From NCBI GenBank assembly GCA_937899305.1, contig CALDJV010000072.1, forward strand, positions 1-8,507: a stretch of DNA of 8,507 bases, in the 5' to 3' direction. A model generated the notes under the pieces. The model ran no database searches. It saw only the letters and a list, made by a program, of their open reading frames with translations, and was not told the origin of the DNA. Source of the stretch: an uncultured Cytophagaceae bacterium (GTDB lineage Bacteria > Bacteroidota > Bacteroidia > Cytophagales > Microscillaceae). Below, piece after piece: positions 1 to 6,675 of the stretch (its first letter is position 1; each line of letters opens with the position of its first letter). The position numbers and the translations under genes were made by a program.

Positions 1-57
1 AAGTATAGCGACGAGAGATCAGCCAAATGGATTAGGTTATTTATGTAGTTTTACTTA
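1..57 (+). repeat. 57-bp element, copy A (promoter-sized inverted repeat)
   Basis: These bases match the reverse complement of 8330-8386 at 52 of 57 positions with no gaps. The differences are at positions 13, 20, 24, 35 and 43. The homology stops abruptly at position 58, just after TACTT, and the unit starts with AAGTA, so it is bounded by a 5-bp inverted pair. The copy ends 24 bases before the hydrolase start codon. It contains TATTTATG (38-45), one base from the Bacteroidota -7 consensus TAnnTTTG. It begins at the window edge, so its outer limit is unknown. Seen: the repeat. Inferred: a promoter or regulatory role. Confidence 0.85.
38..45 (+). promoter_or_regulatory. possible -7 promoter box for the MBL-fold hydrolase gene
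   Basis: TATTTATG differs by one base from TAnnTTTG, the known -7 element of Bacteroidota primary sigma factor promoters. It would place the transcription start near base 53 and give a leader of about 29 bases. The equivalent position in the other copy of the repeat is a perfect TATTTTTG. I do not see a convincing TTG -33 element at the right distance, so this is only a candidate. Confidence 0.3.
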
Positions 58-81
58 ATACATTTTATATCACTTATTTTT

Positions 82-912
82 ATGAAAACACTACAATACA
101 AAGTACACACCTCCTCTCGAATGGGGTTTTCGGTTACTTCTACCCTGGTTTATGGCCAGGAACAAGCCGTCTTGATAGATGCCCAAATGCTGATGAATGA
201 AGCCCAACAGGTGGTAAAAATGATTCAAGAAACGGGAACACGTTTGGCTCATATCTTGATCACCCACGCTCATTTAGATCATTTTGGAGGTACCGAAGCG
301 CTGGTAGAGGCTTTCCCGGATGCTCAGGTATGGGCCGAACCGGGTGTGGTGGAATTGATTGCTGCGAGCGGGGAAAAACAAGTCAAGGATTTGGGGAAAA
401 TGTATCCCCCCAACTTCTTACCTCAGCAGGTAATTGTTCCTCAAGCTTTTGAAGGAGATACATTGGCTTTAGAAGGCCATACCATTGAAGTGATCCCAAG
501 CCTACAAGGAGACTTTGCTCCTCACTCGGCTTTTTATATCAATGCTTTGAAATTGCTGGTAGTGGGCGACATTGCGTATCCTGGAGTACACCCTTGGACA
601 TCGGACACCAACAACGACCAGCGCGAAGCTTGGATTGCTTCTCTGGAAAAATTGGCCGCCTACGATTCCCAAGTAATGATTACGGGCCACAAGGATCCTG
701 CTTGTCCCGAATCACCCAAATACATTGCAGAGATGGTGGCCTACTTACGTGATTTCAATGCCGCAAACTTGGCTACCGACTCGGGGCAGGCTTTGATGGA
801 TCAAATGGTCGCCCTGTACCCTGATTTGAAGCAAAAGGGATTGCTGAAGATTGGTGCCTTTGCAAACAAGAAAGAAAAAGTAAATTTGATAGAAGCTTTG
901 CAGATGGGATAA
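82..912 (+). CDS. MBL-fold (metallo-beta-lactamase superfamily) metal-dependent hydrolase
   Basis: A 276-residue protein with the hallmark HxHxDH metal motif (THAHLDH, His62, His64, Asp66, His67), preceded by the usual hydrophobic strand. The later ligands follow in family order: a probable His148 (in APHSAFYI, replacing the more usual HTPG-type motif), Asp163 in VVGD, and His203 in TGHKDP. The complete set suggests an active dinuclear-metal, probably zinc, hydrolase. There is no signal peptide, so it should be cytoplasmic. The substrate cannot be deduced: this fold includes thioesterases, lactonases, glyoxalase II-like enzymes and phosphodiesterases. The ATG start is the first in frame and gives a normal N-terminal beta strand; no Shine-Dalgarno sequence is visible, as is usual in Bacteroidota. 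The gene stands alone on its strand, directly downstream of repeat copy A, and converges on the LysM gene. Confidence 0.9.
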   Translation: MKTLQYKVHTSSRMGFSVTSTLVYGQEQAVLIDAQMLMNEAQQVVKMIQETGTRLAHILITHAHLDHFGGTEALVEAFPDAQVWAEPGVVELIAASGEKQVKDLGKMYPPNFLPQQVIVPQAFEGDTLALEGHTIEVIPSLQGDFAPHSAFYINALKLLVVGDIAYPGVHPWTSDTNNDQREAWIASLEKLAAYDSQVMITGHKDPACPESPKYIAEMVAYLRDFNAANLATDSGQALMDQMVALYPDLKQKGLLKIGAFANKKEKVNLIEALQMG

Positions 913-919
913 ATAGAAA

Positions 920-955
920 ATAGACCTATCAAGTTTTAAAAACAGATAGGTCTAT
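920..955. terminator. hairpin terminator between convergent genes, probably bidirectional
   Basis: A perfect 11-bp stem (ATAGACCTATC at 920-930, its complement at 945-955) encloses a 14-base loop. It lies 8 bases after the hydrolase stop codon and about 70 bases beyond the LysM gene stop. Read from the - strand the stem is followed by TTTTCTATTT, a reasonable U-tract; read from the + strand the following sequence is AT-rich (AATATTATTAATTATTTG). The position between two converging genes supports a two-way terminator. Confidence 0.75.
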
Positions 956-1025
956 AATATTATTAATTATTTGATAGCATTAAAAGCCTAAGACAGCGAT
1001 ACTAAAAAGTTAACTTATCAATCAT

Positions 1026-2963
1026 TTAATCCTTCAACTCATCCGGCATATCCATCACTTTACGCAAACTTTTAGATTGATGGTTCATCAGCTTGTTGCG
1101 TAAGTTGGTCTCGCGACGGTCCCGGAAAAACTGTCCTTTCATAATGGGAGAAGCGTGCTGGAGCAAACGAAACACCTTGAAAATGACCAGTTTTTGCCCC
1201 ATATGAATCGCATTGGAGCGCAAATGATTCCACTCTTTGATGTCTTCTACATTTACTCGATAAGCCGCTGCAATATTTTCCAAAGATTGTCCCCGAATGA
1301 CTACGTGTACATAAGTACGCGTTTTGGTTTTTACGTGTCGACTACGATTGAAATTCAGCGTCTTTTGTTGCTCAACTGGCAATTCACCAAGCTTTTGACT
1401 ATTGGTGGCCATTTGATCTGGTCTCTTTGCCGCGCTGTTTTCGGTAGCAGCAGGAGGAGCTACCACTAGTTTTTGCCCAACATACACGTCGTGGTTGATG
1501 TAATTCCACTTGCGAAGATCGCTTACACTAATATTGTAACGACGGGCAATGTCAAATACATTTTGGCCCTCAGCCACTACGTGAATCCCCGCCTTGGGGG
1601 TATTGGGGTTGATAAATTGGTCATTATGACGAGGTCTCAGGTCTTCAGGAAAAAATTTACGATTGGTAGTCGTATTGTAATCACTATGCTTCTCAACATC
1701 AGGCAAAGTATTGTCATTTACCGGAGTAACTGGGGCAATGTTTCTAGTTTCCTGATCCGGCTTTGGCAAACCAGGATCATTTCCATTTTGCCGACTTTGA
1801 GGGGTTTCGTTCGTTTTCACTACCTCATAATTAATTGGATTATCTTCGCCATCTGTAATCACCATTTTGGGTGTCACTACCTTGGCAGTTTCAATCGTTT
1901 TATCCGGTTTGATATCGGTTTGGTTGATATTCGGGTATTTTTCTTTATCGGCCTCGATGCTTTTGATCACTATCTTGGGTTGGGGCAACGAAGGCGTGAT
2001 CACCAATGATTTTTTCTTGGTTTCCTCGTGGAATTTCGGTTTCAAACGTGATTCGTTCTTATCACTGGCTATTTTTTTTGCCGGATTCACCTTGGCAATT
2101 TTTGCCGGGTCTTGCTCCACTTGCAAAGGAATAATTACCTCATAGGTTTTGTCACGAGGGATTCGTTTTCTTTTAAGCCAAGGGTTATACAATTTCATTA
2201 GATCCGTCGACACCTTGAATTTACGCCCCACTTGATGAAGTGTTTTGCCCGAGGCGGAGTAATTCATCAACTGTACTGCGGTAGCAGGAGACAATGCCGC
2301 CTTTTCTTCAAAAGCAATCTTGTAAGCTAAAAACTTTTTGATAAACGAATGAGTGCGTTCTTCAATGAAGAGTTCCTGAACCCCAATCACTTCACGCTTG
2401 TTGTAGTTATCCAGAATATACTGTTTGGCCTGCTCATACCCCACATCGATGGTAAGAATGGTATAAATCCAGTTCTTAAAAAACAGGTTATTTTTTTGTA
2501 GCAATCGGGCTGCGGCACGAGTAGAAGCCACCAAGTTCATGCGTTCGTCTACCCTGTCATTGATCTTAAGACCATAAGATTTGGCCAACGCTGCTTTCAG
2601 TTGCCAAAACCCCACCTCCTCATCAGAGTTTTTGGTAGTAGCAATGAGTTTACTTTCCAGCAATGGCAGGTATTTGAAATCAACTGGTAAATTTTCATCC
2701 CTCAGCACCTCTTCAATGAGGGGAGCATAAGTTTTGAGCCTTTCCAGGTTTTCATTAAAATTTTGGCTATTTCTTAATAAGCGATAAATCTGGGTTTGAA
2801 TTTGGCGACGAGCCCCTTTGGTAATGGTTAATTTAAGATTTCCAATCTTAAGTGTTTGGGGTACCTCAACAAACCCCTTCATTCTGTATGCACTCAATAA
2901 TATGCTCAATAAACATATTATCATACAAGTGTAAGTTTTGTGGTATAATAATATTTTTTTCAT
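1026..2963 (-). CDS. MltD-like lytic transglycosylase-fold protein with three LysM domains
   Basis: A 645-residue exported or membrane-anchored protein, numbered here from the ATG at 2963. An in-frame ATG 8 codons upstream (2987) is possible, but MKKILL followed by a hydrophobic run (about residues 13-24) looks like a natural signal peptide or anchor. Residues about 80-215 resemble the MltD/Slt lysozyme-like domain: LPLLES contains the expected catalytic Glu103 and GFWQL (118-122) matches the G-x-W/M-Q motif. However, the usual AYNxG motif reads TIDVG (171-175) and the proline after WQ is missing, so catalysis is doubtful. Three LysM peptidoglycan-binding repeats follow at about 238-279, 459-502 and 550-596. 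A long Lys/Pro/Asn-rich linker (about 282-457) separates the first two. The C-terminal 45 residues are basic. It probably acts in the periplasm on the cell wall. It is the last of four closely spaced - strand genes. Confidence 0.85.
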   Translation of the reverse strand: MKKILLYHKTYTCMIICLLSILLSAYRMKGFVEVPQTLKIGNLKLTITKGARRQIQTQIYRLLRNSQNFNENLERLKTYAPLIEEVLRDENLPVDFKYLPLLESKLIATTKNSDEEVGFWQLKAALAKSYGLKINDRVDERMNLVASTRAAARLLQKNNLFFKNWIYTILTIDVGYEQAKQYILDNYNKREVIGVQELFIEERTHSFIKKFLAYKIAFEEKAALSPATAVQLMNYSASGKTLHQVGRKFKVSTDLMKLYNPWLKRKRIPRDKTYEVIIPLQVEQDPAKIAKVNPAKKIASDKNESRLKPKFHEETKKKSLVITPSLPQPKIVIKSIEADKEKYPNINQTDIKPDKTIETAKVVTPKMVITDGEDNPINYEVVKTNETPQSRQNGNDPGLPKPDQETRNIAPVTPVNDNTLPDVEKHSDYNTTTNRKFFPEDLRPRHNDQFINPNTPKAGIHVVAEGQNVFDIARRYNISVSDLRKWNYINHDVYVGQKLVVAPPAATENSAAKRPDQMATNSQKLGELPVEQQKTLNFNRSRHVKTKTRTYVHVVIRGQSLENIAAAYRVNVEDIKEWNHLRSNAIHMGQKLVIFKVFRLLQHASPIMKGQFFRDRRETNLRNKLMNHQSKSLRKVMDMPDELKD

Positions 2964-3107
2964 AACCGTCAATCTGTGAAAATACATTCACATAGCCTTG
3001 ATGAAGGGTTATTTCTAGTCATTTTTGCTTTGTTTAATCTGAATAAGTCAAATTTTGCTCAAATATGCAAATACAGGCTACGTAAATATGAAAAAAAAGT
3101 TACAATA

Positions 3108-3749
3108 TTATTTTTTTCTTAGAATCATCAATCCATCTCTTACTGGAAACAACACATTTTCTACTCGGTCATCGGCATGTACCTTTTTATTAAAATGATC
3201 AATTGCCAAAGTATCTTTGTCTTGTTTGCTAATTTCTTTTGCAACTTTGCCACTCCAAAGGACATTATCAGCGATAATGATCCCATTTTGAGCAGTTTTA
3301 TCAATTACCATGTCAAAATAATGAGCATAGTTGATTTTATCGGCATCAATAAACACCAAATCAAATGTGGTTTCCAACGATGGTATAATCTCTAAAGCAT
3401 TGCCTATTCTAAAATCTACTTGCGAGGCAATACCTGCTTCTTGAAAATATTTTCGTGCAATGTCCTCTAGCTCCTCATTGATGTCAATCGTATAAATTTT
3501 ACCATCAGGGGCCAAGCCTTCGGCCAGACAAATGGCCGAATATCCGGTGTAAGTCCCTATTTCTAATATGTTTTTTGGCTGAGTCATTTTGGCCAACATC
3601 GCCAAAATTCTACCTTGCAGATGCCCCGACAACATACGAGGAGCAAGTATTTTGGTATGAGTTTCGCGGTTGAGGCGCGCCAATAAGTCGCTTTCTGGCT
3701 TGCTATGCGCCTCGGCATATTCGTTAATTTCTGCTTCTATGAAATCCAT
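3108..3749 (-). CDS. class I SAM-dependent O-methyltransferase (cation-dependent, caffeoyl-CoA OMT-like)
   Basis: A 213-residue cytoplasmic enzyme of the usual length for methyltransferase family 3. The SAM-binding motif I is EIGTYTGYS (63-71), with an acidic ribose-binding Asp89 at the end of the next strand (TIDIN). FIDADK (133-138) and ADN (160-162) supply the Asp and Asp-Asn residues that hold the divalent cation in caffeoyl-CoA/catechol-type members. The N-terminal MLSGHLQGR is also a typical segment of this family. The protein should move a methyl group from SAM to a hydroxyl, probably of a catechol-like small molecule, but bacterial members have varied substrates and none is evident here. 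The gene lies 122 bases after the M16 peptidase gene and 144 bases before the LysM gene. An A-rich stretch with no Shine-Dalgarno precedes the ATG, and a strong hairpin ends 22 bases upstream of it. Confidence 0.92.
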   Translation of the reverse strand: MDFIEAEINEYAEAHSKPESDLLARLNRETHTKILAPRMLSGHLQGRILAMLAKMTQPKNILEIGTYTGYSAICLAEGLAPDGKIYTIDINEELEDIARKYFQEAGIASQVDFRIGNALEIIPSLETTFDLVFIDADKINYAHYFDMVIDKTAQNGIIIADNVLWSGKVAKEISKQDKDTLAIDHFNKKVHADDRVENVLFPVRDGLMILRKK

Positions 3750-3771
3750 TTTTTATTTTTTTTACCGTTAA

Positions 3772-3815
3772 ATTATTCCATTGTTTCGCAGTGCATTGCA
3801 AAACAATGGAATAAT
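3772..3815. repeat. 15-bp perfect inverted repeat upstream of the O-methyltransferase gene
   Basis: ATTATTCCATTGTTT (3772-3786) is exactly complementary to 3801-3815; inside, GCA (3788-3790) can also pair with TGC (3797-3799). The hairpin lies 56 bases after the M16 stop codon and 22 bases before the methyltransferase start. Read from the - strand it is followed by TTAACGG and then a run of A, so a U-tract is absent. It could be a U-less terminator for the peptidase gene, an operator, or a 5' leader hairpin of the methyltransferase mRNA; the sequence does not decide. Confidence 0.6.
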
Positions 3816-3871
3816 AAGCCGAAGCTATACAACAATAGACTAAAGGGGAAACAATTAGAAAATAAGAAAAA

Positions 3872-5113
3872 TCAATCTTCCTCGGGTAGGTATCTAAATA
3901 CGCTCAACTGACTATCATCAAACATTTCCTGGGCAATTTCGAGCAAATCATTGGCTGTCACTTTTCTAATATTTTCGAAAATAGACTCCAGGCTTTCTAC
4001 CTCGTTGTTGTCTAATATACTTTTGCCCATCATCAACATAAAGTTCAAATTATTTTCTTCAGCCATGGCCAGCTGCCCAAACAATTGCTCTTTGGCAGTA
4101 TGCAACTGTACCTTACCTAATGGCTGGGTTTTCAGTAATTTTAGCTCTTTCATAACCGATGCGATGCTCCGCTCAAAATGACGGGGTTCGGTGGCAAAAT
4201 AAATCGCAAACAATCCAGTATCAGCAAACGGATGATAGTTGGCCTCCACCGAGTATACCCACCCATGCTTCTCGCGTAAACTCAAATTCAGCCGGGAGTT
4301 CATTCCAGGGCCTCCCAAAATATTATTGAGCATAAAAAAAGCCAGCTTGTTAGGATGTGCCCGCTCATAAGTCGTGCGTCCTATAGCACAATAGGCCTGT
4401 TGCCCACTATGGCTAAGCGTAATCTGCTGAGGTTGGTATCCTTCAAAAGAAAGTCGAGTAGTGTTGGTAAAGGATGCGGGGATTTTTTCAAGGTAACGGG
4501 CCGCCAGTTTCTTTACTTTGCTGAAAGAAATGTTGCCCACGGTAGAAAAAATAATTCGGCTGGTATCTATGTGTTCTTGCAAGAAGTTTTGGAAGTCTTG
4601 CCGATGAAAAGAGCCTACACTTTCAGTTGTTCCTAAGATATTGTAACCCAAGGGGTGATTTTTGAATATGATGGCATCGAATTCATCTTGTAAAGCATCT
4701 TCTGGAGAGTCTTTATACATGGCCATTTCTTCCAGAATCACGTTGCGTTCCCGCTCAATCTGGTTTTCTGGAAAAATAGAGTCAAACGTAATATCTGCCA
4801 ATAACTCAATGGCTTTTTCGTAGTGTTTGTCCAGAATAGAAGCGTAAAAACAAATTTTTTCTTTGGTGGTGTAAGCATTCAGTTCTCCTCCTACCGACTC
4901 CAACCGATTGATAATATGAAAGGCTTTGCGTTTGTTGGTGCCTTTGAAAGCCATATGTTCCCAAAAATGAGCAATCCCTAGCTGATGAGATTGCTCGTCT
5001 CTGCTGCCAATATCCAAAATAAAACCACAATGGGCTATTTTGGTATGAGTCACTTCCCTATGAACAATGCGGATGCCATTATCCAGGGTAAATACATTAC
5101 ACTGCGTATCCAT
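3872..5113 (-). CDS. M16 family (insulinase/pitrilysin-type) zinc peptidase, processing-peptidase-like
   Basis: A 413-residue protein of the size typical for single-unit bacterial M16B peptidases. The inverted zinc motif HxxEH is present as HFWEH (His49, catalytic Glu52, His53). The third zinc ligand is Glu129 in RNVILEEM, 76 residues later, the same spacing as in mitochondrial processing peptidase beta. The second half carries the family segment GGPGMNSRLNLSLREKHGW-VYSVEANY (about 267-293), including the Arg280/Tyr287 pair that positions substrate. All elements of an active enzyme are therefore present in one chain. No signal peptide is visible, so the location is either cytoplasmic or not predictable. 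Upstream of the ATG, AAAGGAAGAG is a rare good Shine-Dalgarno match for this window and supports this start. It lies 84 bases after the lipoprotein gene. Targets are unknown; family members cleave short peptides or presequences. Confidence 0.93.
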   Translation of the reverse strand: MDTQCNVFTLDNGIRIVHREVTHTKIAHCGFILDIGSRDEQSHQLGIAHFWEHMAFKGTNKRKAFHIINRLESVGGELNAYTTKEKICFYASILDKHYEKAIELLADITFDSIFPENQIERERNVILEEMAMYKDSPEDALQDEFDAIIFKNHPLGYNILGTTESVGSFHRQDFQNFLQEHIDTSRIIFSTVGNISFSKVKKLAARYLEKIPASFTNTTRLSFEGYQPQQITLSHSGQQAYCAIGRTTYERAHPNKLAFFMLNNILGGPGMNSRLNLSLREKHGWVYSVEANYHPFADTGLFAIYFATEPRHFERSIASVMKELKLLKTQPLGKVQLHTAKEQLFGQLAMAEENNLNFMLMMGKSILDNNEVESLESIFENIRKVTANDLLEIAQEMFDDSQLSVFRYLPEED

Positions 5114-5197
5114 CTCTTCCTTTCTTTTTGGTCAACCATTTTTATCGTTAACCACTTTGTTATTCTATACCTGATTTTATGAGCACAAACTAATACA

Positions 5198-6226
5198 TTA
5201 CTGTATTACCTCAAACGCTACTTCAGCGGTTTTAATCTTTTTAGAAGAAAATGTATCTGGTTTTTTAACATCTTGGCTAAAATCGGCCAATTTTCCTTTT
5301 TTCCTCAACAACAAATCATCTCGATTAAAAACACTCACATCATGATCAAAAACAGCAAAAGTGAGCATATCTTTTTCGGTACAGTAAAACACCTTAGAGG
5401 TAATATCGCCACGATAATTCAGGCTATTTTTGTCACGTTGTGCTTTAAAAATTGTTTCTCGCCCTGCCAATATTTTCCAATACAAATCGGGATAGCCACT
5501 GCCTATTTTCAACAATGTAAAATCGGAGTTTTTAGCCCCACCTTTTTCATTATCAAACAAAATCTTAGAAACCTTTACTCTTACTTTTTTCAAAGGAGGT
5601 GTGGTACATTGAAAACTTCCGTTGAATACCAAATCAGGTTTCTTTTCTATTCGGTCTACCCTCACAAACTTATTCAATTGTTCGTCGGGCTTGAATTTAA
5701 CTGGCAAAAAAGCGATCTTAAAATTAAGGCGATGCTTGCCCGCTGGTAAACCAAAACTTCGGAATGAAAATTTGCGTCGGTATTTGAAAGATTCGGCCTC
5801 AGAAATGTATTTCACGTCACGGTTTCCATCTTTGAGGAAAGATTTCAAGAATTTTTCTTTCAATAACTCGGTAAATTTTCGGTCGGCAGGAGTGCCCTGT
5901 GGCACCACATACATGTCTACCAAATAACCATCAAACCCTCGTTGACGCAGTTTCGTAAAAGCCGACGAATCCTGAAAATCTACTTTCATGCGCAACATGA
6001 CTCCCCAAGTACCTCGAGGTCTTACGTGATTGGTATCCAAACTTAAACGGGCAATGTTTACTCCAGAAAGGGGTTGATATTGAAGGGTATCAAACGCGAC
6101 TTGGTTCTTGACTGTTTCTTCGTTGGTCTCAAAACGATCACGGTCTTTTTTATTTTTCTTACAAGCCGAAAAGCCAAATCCCAGAAAAATCAAAATTAAC
6201 CAAAAGGCGGGTAGTTTTTGTAGCAT
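5198..6226 (-). CDS. uncharacterised lipoprotein with a possible C2-like C-terminal domain
   Basis: I do not recognise the family. The frame is open up to a TTG at 6322, but the ATG at 6226 gives a textbook lipoprotein signal: Lys4, a hydrophobic stretch, then FSAC with lipidated Cys22, followed by a charged KKNKKDRDR tether. An ATG at 6247 is a second option. The 342-residue product should be anchored to a membrane facing the periplasm or surface. Residues about 50-200 look like beta strands rich in aromatic and basic residues. Residues about 213-338 resemble a C2 fold: GYPDLYWKI resembles the PDPYV loop and FDHDVSVFNRDDLLL resembles the D-x-D...DD-x-L loop of calcium-binding C2 domains (Asp247, Asp294, Asp296, Asp303/304). 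The C2 reading is inference from motif layout. The gene begins after a 450-base spacer and is followed at 84 bases by the M16 peptidase gene, so the two may be co-transcribed. Confidence 0.75.
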   Translation of the reverse strand: MLQKLPAFWLILIFLGFGFSACKKNKKDRDRFETNEETVKNQVAFDTLQYQPLSGVNIARLSLDTNHVRPRGTWGVMLRMKVDFQDSSAFTKLRQRGFDGYLVDMYVVPQGTPADRKFTELLKEKFLKSFLKDGNRDVKYISEAESFKYRRKFSFRSFGLPAGKHRLNFKIAFLPVKFKPDEQLNKFVRVDRIEKKPDLVFNGSFQCTTPPLKKVRVKVSKILFDNEKGGAKNSDFTLLKIGSGYPDLYWKILAGRETIFKAQRDKNSLNYRGDITSKVFYCTEKDMLTFAVFDHDVSVFNRDDLLLRKKGKLADFSQDVKKPDTFSSKKIKTAEVAFEVIQ

Positions 6227-6617
6227 ACCATTCAAATTAAGGTCCATGCTGTCAAAATTAAAACATAGGCCGATGAAATAATAATTTGACGAAGGAATTA
6301 TCAAGGATTTGAAAAAAGCCAAGGTAAATACTTACCTCTCTTTACGCATTATGTCTTCCTTGAATGTTTACCTGTAACTCAATGTCGTTTAGTTAAGCAA
6401 AATAATATCGATTAAAGAATACTGATTAACGATTTGAGAAGGAGGCTGACGCATTAAAATAAAGCCAGTGAAAGTTTTTCCTTCATTATTCGAAATTCGT
6501 TGATCGACATTCAAAATTCATTTTTGTCACAGCAGTCCTTAACTTAATGACATTGAGCTGTAACTTGGCACTCAACGCTTTCGGATAAAATCACTCAAAA
6601 ATCTCATTACAAAACTA
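6227..6617. other. 391-base non-coding spacer upstream of the lipoprotein gene
   Basis: No gene is supported here. The part nearest the lipoprotein start would be its leader and promoter. It contains the palindrome AGGTAA-N4-TTACCT (6322-6337) with a further TTTACCT half-site at 6367-6373. The central part contains two related sequences in opposite orientation, GAATACTGATTAACGATTTG from 6417 and the reverse complement of 6479-6512. A TTATTTTG on the - strand (complement of 6397-6404 region) is one base off a -7 box. I see nothing else. Confidence 0.5.
6322..6337. promoter_or_regulatory. possible operator: AGGTAA-N4-TTACCT palindrome
   Basis: A 6+6-bp perfect palindrome with a 4-base spacer lies about 100 bases upstream of the lipoprotein start, with another TTTACCT half-site 30 bases farther upstream. 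Its symmetry and place suit a dimeric regulator's site, but a 12-bp palindrome can also occur by chance in AT-rich DNA. Confidence 0.25.
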
Positions 6618-6644
6618 AAAACCCTTTGAAAATCAAAGGGTTTT
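6618..6644 (-). terminator. intrinsic terminator of the GMC oxidoreductase gene
   Basis: AAAACCCTTTGA (6618-6629) is perfectly complementary to 6633-6644 around a 3-base loop. Read from the - strand the 12-bp stem ends in TTTT and continues TAGTTTTG, a good U-tract. It lies 31 bases beyond the dehydrogenase stop codon, so it should isolate that gene from the four genes downstream. Confidence 0.85.
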
Positions 6645-6675
6645 ACAATAATTCATCAAATTTTCATTCGGTAAT

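Noticed and set aside
1473..2009. 178-codon open frame on the + strand
   Set aside because: It lies wholly inside the LysM/transglycosylase gene on the other strand, has no recognisable domain and its composition is that of an antisense shadow.
3090..3118. GAAAAAAA / TTTTTTTC pairing around the methyltransferase stop codon as a terminator
   Set aside because: The stem is only A-T pairs closed by one G-C and overlaps the last codons; too weak to call.
5273..5749. 158-codon open frame on the + strand
   Set aside because: It is antisense to the lipoprotein gene, whose signal peptide and lipobox make the - strand reading much better.
6227..6322. 32-residue N-terminal extension of the lipoprotein starting at a TTG codon
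   Set aside because: It would bury the lipoprotein signal peptide behind a non-signal sequence; the ATG at 6226 puts the signal at the N-terminus.
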